Shown here: piece by piece, positions 26,510 through 35,981 of the stretch
Layout: each line of letters starts with the position of its first letter
Position numbering within the stretch: the stretch's first letter is position 1
NCBI GenBank assembly: GCA_913057825.1
Contig: CAJXOW010000003.1
Coordinates: forward strand, 23,573 to 87,572
Length of the DNA stretch: 64,000 nt
Source: an uncultured Balneolaceae bacterium
GTDB lineage: Bacteria > Bacteroidota > Rhodothermia > Balneolales > Balneolaceae
Direction of reading: 5' to 3'
Notes under the pieces: model-generated
What the model saw: only the letters and a program-made list of their open reading frames with translations
The model's database searches: none
Told to the model about the DNA's origin: nothing
Position numbers and translations under genes: made by a program

Positions 26510-28225
26510 ATGAAGCGAGTTGGTACCCGTAACTATGAGTTGAGATGTATCTCCTGCAATGCACTAAATTCGGAGAGGGAAACTACAACCTACTGTACGG
26601 AGTGTGGATCTGTACTGACGGTTATCTACTCCGAATCAAGTTCCGACGTTCAATATCCTATCCAAGAGGCGGATGCCGACCCGCTAAAATCTACGCTGTC
26701 ACCGCTGGTCAGCTTGCCGGGTCTTTCGAAAATGTATGGAGCCGACCTACATGCCAAGCTGGATTTTTATCATCCGACGGGCTGTTTTAAGGATCGCGGC
26801 AGCTACATCGAGGTCCAGAAAGCATTAGAACTGAACAAGGAAGCGATCTGTGTGGCCTCCACCGGCAACATGGCGGCTTCTGTTTCGGCCTATGCCTGCT
26901 ACTTCGACCTTCCATGCTTCATATTTGTCCCCGAAAAGACCGAAGAAGCCAAATTGGCCCAGGCGACGATCTACAATGCCAACATTATACGCATCAAAGG
27001 GGATTTTACAACCTGCGAGGATGTTTGCCGTAAATTTTCCCAAAAAAATGATTACTATCTGGCCGGAGATTATGTGTTTCGTGGAGAGGGACAAAAAGTG
27101 TTTAGCTATGAATTATATGAGCAGGGGGACCCTCACTACGATTATATCTTTATTCCTATAGGATGCGGTACCAATTACGCTGCCATCTGGAAAGGATATA
27201 AAGAGATGAAGGCCGGCGGGTTGATCGACCGGCTCCCCCGGCTTGTCGCCGTTCAGGCCCAACACTGTTCGCCGGTCGTAGAAGGCATTAATAAACGGAA
27301 GAAAGTAATTTCTGACAGCGTGAACACGATGGCCACCTCGGCCGCGGTGCCCGACCCGGTAGACTTCCAAAAGGTCCTTGAAGCCAAGGAGGAGTCAGAC
27401 GGAATGGCCATAACGGTTAGCGAAAACGAAATTTTATCGGCGTTGCGAGAAATGGCGGTCGTCGAGGGACATTTTACCGAACCGGCCAGTGCTTTGCCTC
27501 TTGCCGCTTTCATAAAGCAGGTTGACCAATTCAAAGACCAGAAATGTTTGTTTGCCCTGACCGGTACCGGGCTCAAAGATACCAAAGTCGTAACCAAACA
27601 CTCCCTCGCTTCTCCGGTCCTGCCGCCAGACATTGAGCAGGTGCAAAATTTTGTCGAATCGGGATACCTGTCCATGCAAAAACGCGCCTGGGGTGAATCT
27701 CGTGAGACCTTGGTGGCCAATCTCAAGATGGATCCGGCCCACCAGCAACTTTACGATCACTACCTGAGCCGTATCCATCAAAAAGGGAAAACACTGACCC
27801 CCGAAGAAACCGAAACGCTGCAGTCGCTGGTTTACGGGGAGCAAACCAATCTTGTCTATCCCGTAAAAGTTACCGATTACGAACTTACCATGCACATGCA
27901 CGGACTGGTTAAGGCAGAAGTCAAGATGGAGATTAACGGAGAAGAATTCGTGGCCTATTCCGAAGGCGTGGGTCCATTGGATGCCGTTCTTACCGCGGTA
28001 AAATCCAAAAGTGATAGCCTGCTGCCATTGCAGGTTGCCGACCACCAGGTAGAGATGCTCAGTCCCGATACCGAATCCCTTGTCGTTGCGACCCTGCGCC
28101 TTACCCATGATAACCAGCAATTTGAAGCGAAAGCGGCCTCCCCCGATACGATCGAAGCCACGCTCGAAGCGTTTCTCAAGGGACTTGCCATGGCTTATAA
28201 AAAATCCGGCGATTCGGATTATTAG
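26510..28225 (+). CDS. Threonine synthase-like enzyme fused to a LeuA-type regulatory domain
   Basis: About 571 residues. The N-terminus has a zinc-ribbon-like C-I-S-C ... C-T-E-C pair (Cys 13, 16, 29, 32), then a fold-type II PLP domain with the cofactor lysine in GCFKDRGSY near residue 94, the phosphate loop STGNMAASVSAY and IPIGCGTNYAA. This resembles threonine synthase, which makes threonine from O-phosphohomoserine. After a helical linker, residues about 448-571 match the allosteric domain of 2-isopropylmalate synthase: AEVKMEINGEEFVAYSEG, VGPLDAVLTAV and AASPDTIEATLEAFLKGL. The ATG at 26510 follows an AGGA site; a TTG 36 bases upstream is less likely. Confidence 0.82.
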   Translation: MKRVGTRNYELRCISCNALNSERETTTYCTECGSVLTVIYSESSSDVQYPIQEADADPLKSTLSPLVSLPGLSKMYGADLHAKLDFYHPTGCFKDRGSYIEVQKALELNKEAICVASTGNMAASVSAYACYFDLPCFIFVPEKTEEAKLAQATIYNANIIRIKGDFTTCEDVCRKFSQKNDYYLAGDYVFRGEGQKVFSYELYEQGDPHYDYIFIPIGCGTNYAAIWKGYKEMKAGGLIDRLPRLVAVQAQHCSPVVEGINKRKKVISDSVNTMATSAAVPDPVDFQKVLEAKEESDGMAITVSENEILSALREMAVVEGHFTEPASALPLAAFIKQVDQFKDQKCLFALTGTGLKDTKVVTKHSLASPVLPPDIEQVQNFVESGYLSMQKRAWGESRETLVANLKMDPAHQQLYDHYLSRIHQKGKTLTPEETETLQSLVYGEQTNLVYPVKVTDYELTMHMHGLVKAEVKMEINGEEFVAYSEGVGPLDAVLTAVKSKSDSLLPLQVADHQVEMLSPDTESLVVATLRLTHDNQQFEAKAASPDTIEATLEAFLKGLAMAYKKSGDSDY

Positions 28226-28305
28226 CAGCCGGAAGTTCTAGCGCCAAAACTGTAAGCATTACTGGTATTACGGATACAAAAATCGCAAGTTCAAAGTCCC
28301 CGGCA

Positions 28306-28570
28306 AATCTAACTGATCTCTTTATCATAGAGTGCAGAAGTTAGTAAATGAAGGCGGCCGGATCGAAGCGGGCGGCGGTTCCTTGCTCGGAAACTTTTCT
28401 TGTTTGTTGCCGGTTGGTATGGTTGCCGGTCAAGGTATTTACTCAGAGTAATTTCAGTTTTTGATCCGAAAATTTTAATGCTTCGGAACCGCCGCCCGCT
28501 TCGATCCGGCCGCCTTCATTTACTAATTTTCAGCTTATTTTTGCACTTTTAGCCTTAGATCAGTTAGATT
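28306..28570. repeat. Hairpin element family A, copy 6, inside a long palindrome
   Basis: The core 28341-28526 has perfect arms of about 42 bases, TTAGTAAATGAAGGCGGCCG onward, and the loop pair TTGCTCGG / AATGCTTC. Outside the core a second complementary block, AATCTAACTGATCT with AGATCAGTTAGATT, lies at the two extremes, so the whole inverted repeat reaches about 265 bases. The left half begins after the threonine synthase fusion and the right end is 33 bases before the DUF819 start. The remainder of 28226-28602 holds no gene. Confidence 0.88.
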
Positions 28571-28602
28571 ATGCTTCACTTTAATAAAAATCTGACTTTG
28601 AC

Positions 28603-29856
28603 ATGACTCTGTTGCTTAGTTCTCCGGTGTTTACCAATGATGCCGTTGTTTTCGGCATTTTGATGTTGCTTCTGGCTGCGATTTTCGTAACCGCCCACAG
28701 TGAACATCCTTTCTGGCAAAAATTTTATACCTACGTCCCCTCCCTCCTTTTATGCTACTTCCTGCCTTCAATATTGAACTCGGCAGGTCTGGTATCCGGG
28801 GAGGAATCCCAACTCTATTTTGTAGCTTCCAGATACATGCTCCCGGCAAGTCTTGTATTATTAACCATTTCGATCGACTTGAAGGGTATCGTGAACCTGG
28901 GACCCAAAGCGGTAATCATGTTTATCGCCGGTACCGTCGGAATTGTAATCGGCGGACCTCTATCGATCCTAATTGTCAGTTCTTTTGCCCCGGACATTGT
29001 CGGAGGCAGTGGTCCCGATGCTGTTTGGCGTGGACTCACCACCGTGGCCGGCAGCTGGATTGGGGGTGGTGCCAACCAGACGGCGATGTACGAGGTGTTT
29101 GGTCCATCGGACGACCTGTTCTCGGCGATGATTACGGTGGATGTAATTGTAGCAAATATCTGGATGGCATTTCTGCTATATGGTGCCGGTGTCTCCGAAA
29201 AACTTGATCGGTGGTTTAAAGCGGATGCCTCCGCCATTACCGAAGTTCGAAAGAAAATCGAGGAGTACCGGAACAGCATCGCCGAAATTCCCAAACTGAA
29301 AGATACCATGACCGTGGTTGCGGTAGGTTTTGGCGTAACGGCCGTCGGACATGTGGTAGCTGATTTCATCGCTCCCATGATCCAGGAACAAGCCCCTTAT
29401 CTGAGTAAATTCAGCCTCACTTCCCCCTTCTTCTGGCTGATCGTGGTGGCAACGACGGCGGGATTGCTCTTGTCGTTTACACGAGCACGCGAACTGGAAG
29501 GTGTTGGAGCTTCCCGCATGGGAAGTCTGTTGTTATATATCCTGGTCGCCACGATCGGTATGAAAATGAATGTACTTGCAATTTTTGAGAGCCCGGGCTT
29601 GTTTCTCGTAGGCTTCTGCTGGATGCTGGTTCACGTGTTAATTCTTTTTGTTGTGGCCAAAACCATCAACGCACCTTTTTTCTTCATAGCCGTGGGCAGC
29701 CAGGCAAATGTCGGCGGCGCCGCCTCGGCTCCTATCGTAGCTTCCGCTTTTCATCCGGCTCTTGCCCCGGTGGGCGTGCTCCTCGCCGTACTCGGTTACG
29801 CCCTCGGGACCTATGCTGCCTGGTTCTGCGGAATCCTGATGCAGATGGTGGCCTAA
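28603..29856 (+). CDS. DUF819-family membrane protein
   Basis: A 417-residue inner-membrane protein with ten or more hydrophobic segments. The pattern LLCYFLPSILNSAGL, SRYMLPASLVLLTISIDLKG, AGSWIGGGANQTAMYEVFG and GSQANVGGAASAPIVASAF is that of DUF819 (YjcL-type) proteins, whose repeated half structure with GG-N-x-x and ANVGGA loops resembles secondary carriers. Function is not established; a carrier role is inference. ATG at 28603. The upstream palindrome at 28306-28570 may affect its transcription. Confidence 0.85.
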   Translation: MTLLLSSPVFTNDAVVFGILMLLLAAIFVTAHSEHPFWQKFYTYVPSLLLCYFLPSILNSAGLVSGEESQLYFVASRYMLPASLVLLTISIDLKGIVNLGPKAVIMFIAGTVGIVIGGPLSILIVSSFAPDIVGGSGPDAVWRGLTTVAGSWIGGGANQTAMYEVFGPSDDLFSAMITVDVIVANIWMAFLLYGAGVSEKLDRWFKADASAITEVRKKIEEYRNSIAEIPKLKDTMTVVAVGFGVTAVGHVVADFIAPMIQEQAPYLSKFSLTSPFFWLIVVATTAGLLLSFTRARELEGVGASRMGSLLLYILVATIGMKMNVLAIFESPGLFLVGFCWMLVHVLILFVVAKTINAPFFFIAVGSQANVGGAASAPIVASAFHPALAPVGVLLAVLGYALGTYAAWFCGILMQMVA

Positions 29857-30000
29857 AAAACACCTTATACCCTTTTAGATATCGTCTCTCTGTGCTAAAT
29901 TGTTGGTAAATTAAATGAGGTCTGGGAAATCGGGTATCGAACCGGTTAACTATGGCTTTTATTCGACATATAACAGATTATGGAGCCTTAGTTTCAATTC

Positions 30001-30504
30001 ATGAGCAATCACTATTACAAATATGCTTACTTATACTGGCTGATCCCGCTCTTCTTCCTCGGACTAGCGGTGCATCAAACTGCTGTTCGCCAGGGACTCA
30101 AAAATACGTATAAAGAGGGAACCAGTTATACGGCCGAGATCCTGCAATTTGAAACCAAACAGATTGTCACCCAAAACAGCAGTTTTGTCGTTCTTGAATT
30201 CGAAACAAAAAGCGGGAAAGTTATACGTGAAAAACTCTCCCTGCCCGTCGAGATCTCCGGTACGGTCTCCAAAGGTAAAATCCTGCCCATACGATATGAT
30301 CCCGACAGTTTTCAGGATATCATCATCATAGCCGCTTATGAAGACCATAAATCGGTAACGCTTGTAAACATCGCTATGGCCGCTTTTGCCTTTTTGGCTA
30401 CCGCTATATTGGGTTGGGGCGTTAATCGATGGGTACGGTCCCAAAACAAGCCGAATAAAAAGCAAAAACTGATTATTACCAATATCAAGACGGCCGATTC
30501 ATAA
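30001..30504 (+). CDS. Membrane protein with DUF3592-like domain
   Basis: A 167-residue protein with membrane segments at residues about 7-25 and 121-142. Between them lies a beta-rich domain (TAEILQFETKQIV, VVLEFETKSGK, PIRYDPDSFQDI) with the shape of DUF3592, a periplasm-facing domain of unknown function. The C-terminus is Lys-rich and cytosolic. The stop TAA overlaps the ATG of the next gene (TAATG at 30502-30506), so translation is probably coupled. Confidence 0.6.
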   Translation: MSNHYYKYAYLYWLIPLFFLGLAVHQTAVRQGLKNTYKEGTSYTAEILQFETKQIVTQNSSFVVLEFETKSGKVIREKLSLPVEISGTVSKGKILPIRYDPDSFQDIIIIAAYEDHKSVTLVNIAMAAFAFLATAILGWGVNRWVRSQNKPNKKQKLIITNIKTADS

Positions 30505-31250
30505 TGTCATCCGATCAAAGCACCGGCACGCTGTATTTGATACCTGTCACGCTGGGGAAAACCCCTGAAAACAATACCATCCCCGAATACGTACTGGACG
30601 TGATCCGTCGGCTGGAAGTGCTGATCGTCGAAAACGTTAAAACCGCCCGTAATTTTCTGCAATGGGTTGGTGATACCGTCCCTGAATATGAAATTGAATT
30701 TTTGCTGCTGAATAAAAACACGTCGGATGAAGAAGTGGATTCATTTTTGGATCCGTTGCTCGAGGGTAAAGACGTCGGGCTCATGTCGGAAGCCGGCACG
30801 CCTGTTATTGCTGATCCAGGTTCTTCATTAATCCAACGGGTCCACGAACGAGGTATAAAGGTAACCCCGCTTACAGGTCCATCCTCCATTTTCCTGGCTT
30901 TAATGGCCTCCGGGTTCAATGGACAGCAATTCACATTTACCGGCTATTTGCCCAGGGAAAGTTCCAAACGTCAGTCGACTATACAGTCTCTTGAAAAAGA
31001 ATCACGCCAAAAAGAACGCACCATCCTTTTCATGGAGACGCCGCACCGCAACAACGATTTGATGCAAGCCGTCATCAATACTTGCAATCCGGATACCCAT
31101 TTTTGCGTGGCGGCAAGCCTGACCCTCCCCGATGAATTGATTGTCTCCGAACCTGTCCGTGCATGGAAAAAACGTGATAAGCTTCCCGATCTGACCGATA
31201 AGCCCGCTATTTTCCTGATCTTTGCCGGCAATCCCCGTAACCTGACATAA
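30504..31250 (+). CDS. Tetrapyrrole-methylase-family SAM methyltransferase (RsmI-like)
   Basis: A 248-residue methyltransferase of the tetrapyrrole methylase fold. TLYLIPVTLGKTPENNTIPEYV at the start, GLMSEAGTPVIADPGSSLI (the GTP-ADPG motif of RsmI) and ERGIKVTPLTGPSSIFLALMASGFNG are clear. In E. coli RsmI methylates C1402 of 16S rRNA; this protein has the shorter divergent sequence of a Bacteroidota paralogue often annotated only as SAM-dependent methyltransferase, so the target is uncertain. ATG overlaps the stop of the preceding gene. Confidence 0.8.
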   Translation: MSSDQSTGTLYLIPVTLGKTPENNTIPEYVLDVIRRLEVLIVENVKTARNFLQWVGDTVPEYEIEFLLLNKNTSDEEVDSFLDPLLEGKDVGLMSEAGTPVIADPGSSLIQRVHERGIKVTPLTGPSSIFLALMASGFNGQQFTFTGYLPRESSKRQSTIQSLEKESRQKERTILFMETPHRNNDLMQAVINTCNPDTHFCVAASLTLPDELIVSEPVRAWKKRDKLPDLTDKPAIFLIFAGNPRNLT

Positions 31251-31285
31251 AAAAGCCGACCTGCTGTCGTACAGGCCGGCTCCTT
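31249..31285. terminator. Bidirectional intrinsic terminator
   Basis: AGCCGACCTG (31254-31263) pairs with CAGGCCGGCT (31272-31281) with one mismatch. On the minus strand six T follow, suited to the ankyrin gene; on the plus strand CCTTTT follows, suited to the methyltransferase gene. Confidence 0.78.
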
Positions 31286-31316
31286 TTAAAATGTTAAATA
31301 AGTAAGGGGATAATAC

Positions 31317-31697
31317 CTAAGCCCCCGCTTTTTCCAGCATGTTTACAATGTCGTCATGATGAGAGATACTTGCTTGATCTTTTGCACTCCACCCCCGATT
31401 GTCAAATACTTCAACATCGGAATGGTGATCGATCAGGGCTTCAACAATCTTCTCATGTCCTTTGGTAGAAGCCCAATATAGTGCGTTGGTACCACGGTTG
31501 TCACGTGCATTCACATCCGCCCCGTGATCCAACAAATATTGCACGATAGCCAGGTGGCCATGTTTGGCCGCCTTGATTAACGCAGTACGTCCGTGTTCAT
31601 CTGCTTCATCTACGTCAAAGGCTTGGCTATCGAGCTGTTCTTTCACGGTTTCAGTATCCCCCTGCTCTACAGCATCAAGAAAGGTTGTTTTATTCAT
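31317..31697 (-). CDS. Ankyrin-repeat protein
   Basis: A 126-residue cytosolic protein made almost entirely of ankyrin repeats: a cap (FLDAVEQGDTETVKEQLD), then DEHGRTALIKAAKHGHLAIVQYLLDHGADVN, DNRGTNALYWASTKGHEKIVEALIDHHSDVE and DNRGWSAKDQASISHHDDIVNMLE. Such domains bind other proteins. I chose the ATG at 31697 because a strong GGAGG site lies upstream; a longer reading to 31781 adds an unrelated N-terminus. No partner is evident. Confidence 0.85.
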   Translation of the reverse strand: MNKTTFLDAVEQGDTETVKEQLDSQAFDVDEADEHGRTALIKAAKHGHLAIVQYLLDHGADVNARDNRGTNALYWASTKGHEKIVEALIDHHSDVEVFDNRGWSAKDQASISHHDDIVNMLEKAGA

Positions 31698-31857
31698 AAA
31701 ACGTCCTCCAGTCTTATTAAATGTGAAAAGGTAAGCTATTTTTATAGTACTCTTTTTTGGATATTTATGCAACATGTACAATCAATAATAATACCCTGAA
31801 ATGACACCGGCTGAGTAACCAATTCACACTTTTTGAACACAACCCCCTTTTACCGTC

Positions 31858-32592
31858 TTATCGATCGGCCCGGATGATCATATTGGGAGTCAAGACCACC
31901 TCCGATATACTTCTTCCGGTGATAAAAAAGAGGAATTTTGCCGCCCCTCGCATCCCCCGAAAACCCAGACGCTGAATCCACCCCTTCATACCCGTTCTGT
32001 ATTTTACGGGTTCCGGCATTATCTCGACATTCGAAAAATTCATTGTTTCAAACAATTGGACCGCGGACGAGCCATTCAGGATAAGTCCGTGCGTAAAATC
32101 CCCATATGCATAAACGGTTCCAAAAGGGGCATCGATATTGGGCGTGCGACCGATAAAACGTCCTCCTTCTGATAGCGACTCATAAACCAACTTTAGTAGT
32201 CGAACCACTTCGGCCTTGGTAAAATGTTCTATCAAATCCAGCCCGATAATCACATCCCAACGCTGATCTCCCTCCAAAAATTCAAATAAGTCGGCTTGTA
32301 TAACCCGTTCCACTCCCATTGCCCTGGCTTGCTTGATTTGGTCTTCACTTATATCAACCCCTTCCACGTTTTGATATCCCGACTTCACCAAAAAATCTAC
32401 CAGGCTTCCATACCCACATCCTGCATCCAAAATGCGGATTTTCGAATTATCCGGTAGCAAGGGAAGAATAAGATTCCGGTAATGTCGCTGGTCACTGCTC
32501 ACCTTCTTTTGAAGCGAAACCTCTCCTCTACCGGCTTGATCCGCATAATAACTGCGGTAAAATCGTTCCCGAAAATCTTCATCATAATTCAT
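31858..32592 (-). CDS. Class-I SAM-dependent methyltransferase
   Basis: A 244-residue methyltransferase. ILDAGCGYGSLVDFLVKSG near residue 53 is SAM motif I, VEGVDISEDQIKQARAMG motif II and WDVIIGLDLIEHFTKAEV motif IV. The layout (EDFRERFYRSYYADQAGR start, RTPNIDAPFGTVYAYGDFTH later) is like methyltransferases of glycan or polysaccharide clusters, but no such cluster surrounds it. Substrate unknown. Confidence 0.8.
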   Translation of the reverse strand: MNYDEDFRERFYRSYYADQAGRGEVSLQKKVSSDQRHYRNLILPLLPDNSKIRILDAGCGYGSLVDFLVKSGYQNVEGVDISEDQIKQARAMGVERVIQADLFEFLEGDQRWDVIIGLDLIEHFTKAEVVRLLKLVYESLSEGGRFIGRTPNIDAPFGTVYAYGDFTHGLILNGSSAVQLFETMNFSNVEIMPEPVKYRTGMKGWIQRLGFRGMRGAAKFLFFITGRSISEVVLTPNMIIRADR

Positions 32593-32936
32593 ATCTAATC
32601 GGATTCGATGATCATTTTGTATTAAAATTCATCTCATGTCTTAATAATCTTGCTAAAAATCCTCCCTAATAGCATGAATCGTTTACTAATTTAGTTTAAA
32701 CCAATCTTTTAACGAACAAAAACTTTCTAAATAATAAGTATCAAGAAATTTGTTCTCTAAATACCAGAAATCTACTTTTTTTGTAAAAAATATACCTTGA
32801 TTTAGGATGGATATCCAGAATTCTCGTATATAAAAAGTAATATAATTATCAATAATATTTTTGATTTAGTATATTTTAACTATTTTTATGTAAATGAAGC
32901 TGATATAAAAATATATCTGTGATTTATACATTTACC
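32593..32936. other. AT-rich intergenic region between divergent genes
   Basis: About 344 bases, markedly richer in A and T than the flanks. It must contain promoters for the methyltransferase (minus) and the amidase (plus). Several TATA-like and TTTTTG stretches occur but none forms a convincing pair, so no site is called. Confidence 0.4.
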
Positions 32937-34199
32937 ATGCAAAGAATTACTATTTTAACAGCGTTGTTAATTCTTTTAAGTGGAGTAGCCCTCGGACAAC
33001 CCGGGCTCGAACGAATTTCTACCACACCAACCAGCACGGGAGACGGTTATGTAGTCCGATTTCATACCACGCCGGCTGTCGACTCTTTTAAAGTCCGTCA
33101 ACCTACTCACGACCTGGTCCAACTAACTTTGTATGGAAATCACATCGATACCAGCGGCGTTTATATCCACACATTAAAGAAACCATTTGACGACATCACC
33201 CTTCATCACATTCCGGACGGTGTCGGAGTAGATATTTATTTAAACCAGGATGCCACCCTGAGGGCCAATGCATACCCCGACCGCAACCGCTCCCATTTGC
33301 TTGTCGGCCTCAAGAAGACTTCGATGGATCAACTGAACCAGATTACAAAAAACGTTCAGTCTATCATATGGTCACGTTATGCTATAACAAAGGGAGGCCC
33401 GACAGATCCTTTGCAAATATCGAATAAAGCGAACAATGATGGTGATGTCGAGCTTAGCGAAAGTTACTATGAAGCCAAGGACAAACTTAAATTTGATGTC
33501 GTGGTTATTGATGCGGGTCACGGCGGGCGCGATCCCGGAAGTATCGGGTATAAAAACACTCATGAGAAAGATATTACATTGGATGTAGCTCTAAAACTGG
33601 GGCACTACATAAATAAATATCTGCCGGATGTGAAGGTTGTGTACACCCGGAAAACGGACAAATTCGTGGGTTTGGAGGAACGGGGACATATAGCCAATGA
33701 AGCTGAAGGAGATCTTTTTGTTTCCCTTCACTGCAATGCATTCCGACAACGCAGTGTACATGGCAGTGAAGTTTATTTCCTGGGCCTGCATAAAAGCGAG
33801 TCGGCTTTCCGGGTGATGAAACAGGAGAACTCGGTTATTAAACTGGAAAAAGGTCAGGATAAAAAAAGTCGACTGACCGAAAATGAACTCCTGATTTATG
33901 AATTGGCTAACAGTGGTTATATGTCGACCAGTGAAAAAATTGCCGGCATGGTGGAGCATCAATTCGATCACCGGGCCCAAAGGGATTCCCGCGGGGTAAA
34001 ACAGGCCGGATTTATCGTACTCTATCACGCTTCCATGCCTGCCATCCTGGCCGAGCTCGGGTTTATATCCAATCCCTCTGAACAACGATTCCTGACCAGC
34101 GACTATGGAAAAGCCATCATGGCTTCTGCCCTCTTTCGCGCTATCCGGAATTACAAGGAACAATACGAAAAGAGTCAAAACCTGACTTCAAACGAGTAG
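32937..34199 (+). CDS. N-acetylmuramoyl-L-alanine amidase with AMIN-like N-terminal domain
   Basis: About 420 residues. The ATG at 32937 starts a signal peptide (residues 1-20, ILTALLILLSGVALG), preferred over an upstream GTG. Residues about 30-140 are beta-rich (DGYVVRFHTTPAVDSFKVRQ) and fit an AMIN-type peptidoglycan-targeting domain. Then Amidase_3: VVVIDAGHGGRDPGSIGYKNTHEKD holds the zinc ligands H and E, YTRKTDKFVGLEERG follows, then DLFVSLHCNAF gives the third ligand and ILAELGFISNPSEQ the catalytic Glu. It should cleave MurNAc-L-Ala bonds in the periplasm during cell separation. Confidence 0.92.
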   Translation: MQRITILTALLILLSGVALGQPGLERISTTPTSTGDGYVVRFHTTPAVDSFKVRQPTHDLVQLTLYGNHIDTSGVYIHTLKKPFDDITLHHIPDGVGVDIYLNQDATLRANAYPDRNRSHLLVGLKKTSMDQLNQITKNVQSIIWSRYAITKGGPTDPLQISNKANNDGDVELSESYYEAKDKLKFDVVVIDAGHGGRDPGSIGYKNTHEKDITLDVALKLGHYINKYLPDVKVVYTRKTDKFVGLEERGHIANEAEGDLFVSLHCNAFRQRSVHGSEVYFLGLHKSESAFRVMKQENSVIKLEKGQDKKSRLTENELLIYELANSGYMSTSEKIAGMVEHQFDHRAQRDSRGVKQAGFIVLYHASMPAILAELGFISNPSEQRFLTSDYGKAIMASALFRAIRNYKEQYEKSQNLTSNE

Positions 34200-34232
34200 T
34201 AGGAACCTCTCTTATAATTTCAGCATAGTGAT

Positions 34233-35015
34233 TTATGACTGCTCCGACTGGCCGGATGACGTGATCAGAGAATAAACGTAGTGCATTCCCCGAAAAACCA
34301 GTTTTTGATCCTCTGTCATTTCTCGATCAATATATTGTTTTAGGATATTTACATCTCCACCAGTCAGCAGGATATTAAATTCACCCATCCCATCATACCG
34401 GCTTAAAGCTGTTTTCACAGCATCTACAAACCCGCCTGCTATTCCCCACTGCAAACAAGATTCCGTGGACTTACCCGGCCAACGATCCGGTATCTTTCGC
34501 TCAACTCTTGGAAGAGCGGGCGTATACTGTTCGACGGCTTGTTCCAACATGGTCAAGCCCGGCAGGATAGCACCCCCCCTAAAGACCCCCCTTTCATCGA
34601 TATAATCGATGGTACAGGCCGTCCCTCCATCAATTACCACACATGGCTCTTCCCGCCTGCTCCAGGCGCCTATCGCTGCCAATAATCGATCGACTCCCAG
34701 CGTGTCAATCGACTCATAATCTGTAAATGCCTCGGGTATATCATCCGTTCTTATCTGAATATTTTTACCCTGACCAAGTCCTCCCAGCAAAGCTTTGGCT
34801 GTTTTCTGAACCACACTCGCAACAATAAACCGATCGAATTCATCCCGTACATCCGACAGCCACTGCAATAAGCCGGAGATTTCATTATGAGCAAATACCG
34901 AGGGTTCTGTCCATTTACCTTGCTCCAGGTAACTGATCTTAATCGCAGAATTTCCTATATCGAAATATAAATTTTTATCGTTTTCGGGAATTAATTTTCC
35001 GGTTTTATTGTCCAT
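34233..35015 (-). CDS. coaX: Type III pantothenate kinase
   Basis: A 260-residue ASKHA-fold kinase for the first step of CoA synthesis. LYFDIGNSAIKISYLEQGKW is the ATP-binding P-loop equivalent, GVDRLLAAIGAW the pantothenate region and CVVIDGGTACTIDYIDERGVFRGG contains the metal-binding Asp; LLTGGDVNIL is near the C-terminus. Later CoA steps are also in this window (panB at 52.2 kb, coaBC at 46.9 kb). It is convergent with the amidase gene. Confidence 0.92.
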   Translation of the reverse strand: MDNKTGKLIPENDKNLYFDIGNSAIKISYLEQGKWTEPSVFAHNEISGLLQWLSDVRDEFDRFIVASVVQKTAKALLGGLGQGKNIQIRTDDIPEAFTDYESIDTLGVDRLLAAIGAWSRREEPCVVIDGGTACTIDYIDERGVFRGGAILPGLTMLEQAVEQYTPALPRVERKIPDRWPGKSTESCLQWGIAGGFVDAVKTALSRYDGMGEFNILLTGGDVNILKQYIDREMTEDQKLVFRGMHYVYSLITSSGQSEQS

Positions 35016-35222
35016 ATAATGTAGGGTCGGGATTTCAATTATAGTAAAAACTTTAAAAAACGGGGCACCCCCGAAGTATTCACATTATTCCCCAAAAAAG
35101 TAAAATCGCCGGGGACTGATATAAATCATACAATCGCGAAAAATTTCTGAACAATTAATCGCCGTCCCGTTTAAAAATTCAATCGCACTGTATAACAAAA
35201 TATCTAACTCATTATAACATTT

Positions 35223-35948
35223 ATGGATATTAACTCGAAAGTTGCTATCGTCACGGGTGCAAGCAGTGGCATAGGAGCTGCTTTCAGCGAAGCCTTGATC
35301 GAAAAAGGAGCCCATGTGTACGGATTAGCTCGCAGTACTGACAAATTGGAGAAGGTTCGCCAACGACTGGGGGACTCCTTCGAACCGGTCTCACTGGATG
35401 TCACCGACCATGAAGCGATAGAGTCATGGACCGATTCCACCTTTGACGATGTCCACGCTCCCGACATCCTGGTAAATAATGCCGGAGTTGCCGCCTTTGG
35501 CCAGGTGGAGGAGCTGGATATTGATGATTGGGATGCCATGATCAACACGAATATCAGCGGCGTATTCTATCTGACTCGCTGTATTGTTCCGCTAATGAAA
35601 GAGAACGAGAACCATTGCCACATCGTTAATATTGCATCAATCGCCGGCATGCTGGGCAATCCGAATTTAACAGGATACAATGCATCCAAGTTTGGGGTTC
35701 GTGGATTCACGGAAGCGCTCTTTAAAGAAGTTCGATACGATAAAATTAAAGTTACGGGATTCTATCCCGGATCGATTGCCACGGAGTTTTTTGACAAAGT
35801 GGGCTCAGAAACCCATGCCAATATGATGAAACCGGAAGAAGTGGCTGACGTATTCATTAATGTCCTGGAAACCCCGGACAACTTCCTGATCAACCAGGTG
35901 GTCATGCGTCCCCTGAACCCCAAACCCCCGGAAGAATTGGACGAGTAA
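35223..35948 (+). CDS. Short-chain dehydrogenase/reductase
   Basis: A 241-residue classical SDR. VTGASSGIGAAFSEALIEKG binds NAD(P), NNAGVAAFGQVEELDID is the NNAG motif, NIASIAG carries the catalytic Ser and YNASK the Tyr and Lys. LARS after the second strand would allow NADP. The substrate is unknown. Followed after 33 bases by a DUF4296 lipoprotein gene on the same strand. Confidence 0.88.
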   Translation: MDINSKVAIVTGASSGIGAAFSEALIEKGAHVYGLARSTDKLEKVRQRLGDSFEPVSLDVTDHEAIESWTDSTFDDVHAPDILVNNAGVAAFGQVEELDIDDWDAMINTNISGVFYLTRCIVPLMKENENHCHIVNIASIAGMLGNPNLTGYNASKFGVRGFTEALFKEVRYDKIKVTGFYPGSIATEFFDKVGSETHANMMKPEEVADVFINVLETPDNFLINQVVMRPLNPKPPEELDE

Positions 35949-35981
35949 CCGGATGTTAGTTATTTCACAGCCTCAAAATAT

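Noticed and set aside
32593..32936. Promoter pairs in the AT-rich gap before the amidase
   Set aside because: Many TATA-like stretches occur by composition alone and none had a correctly spaced partner.
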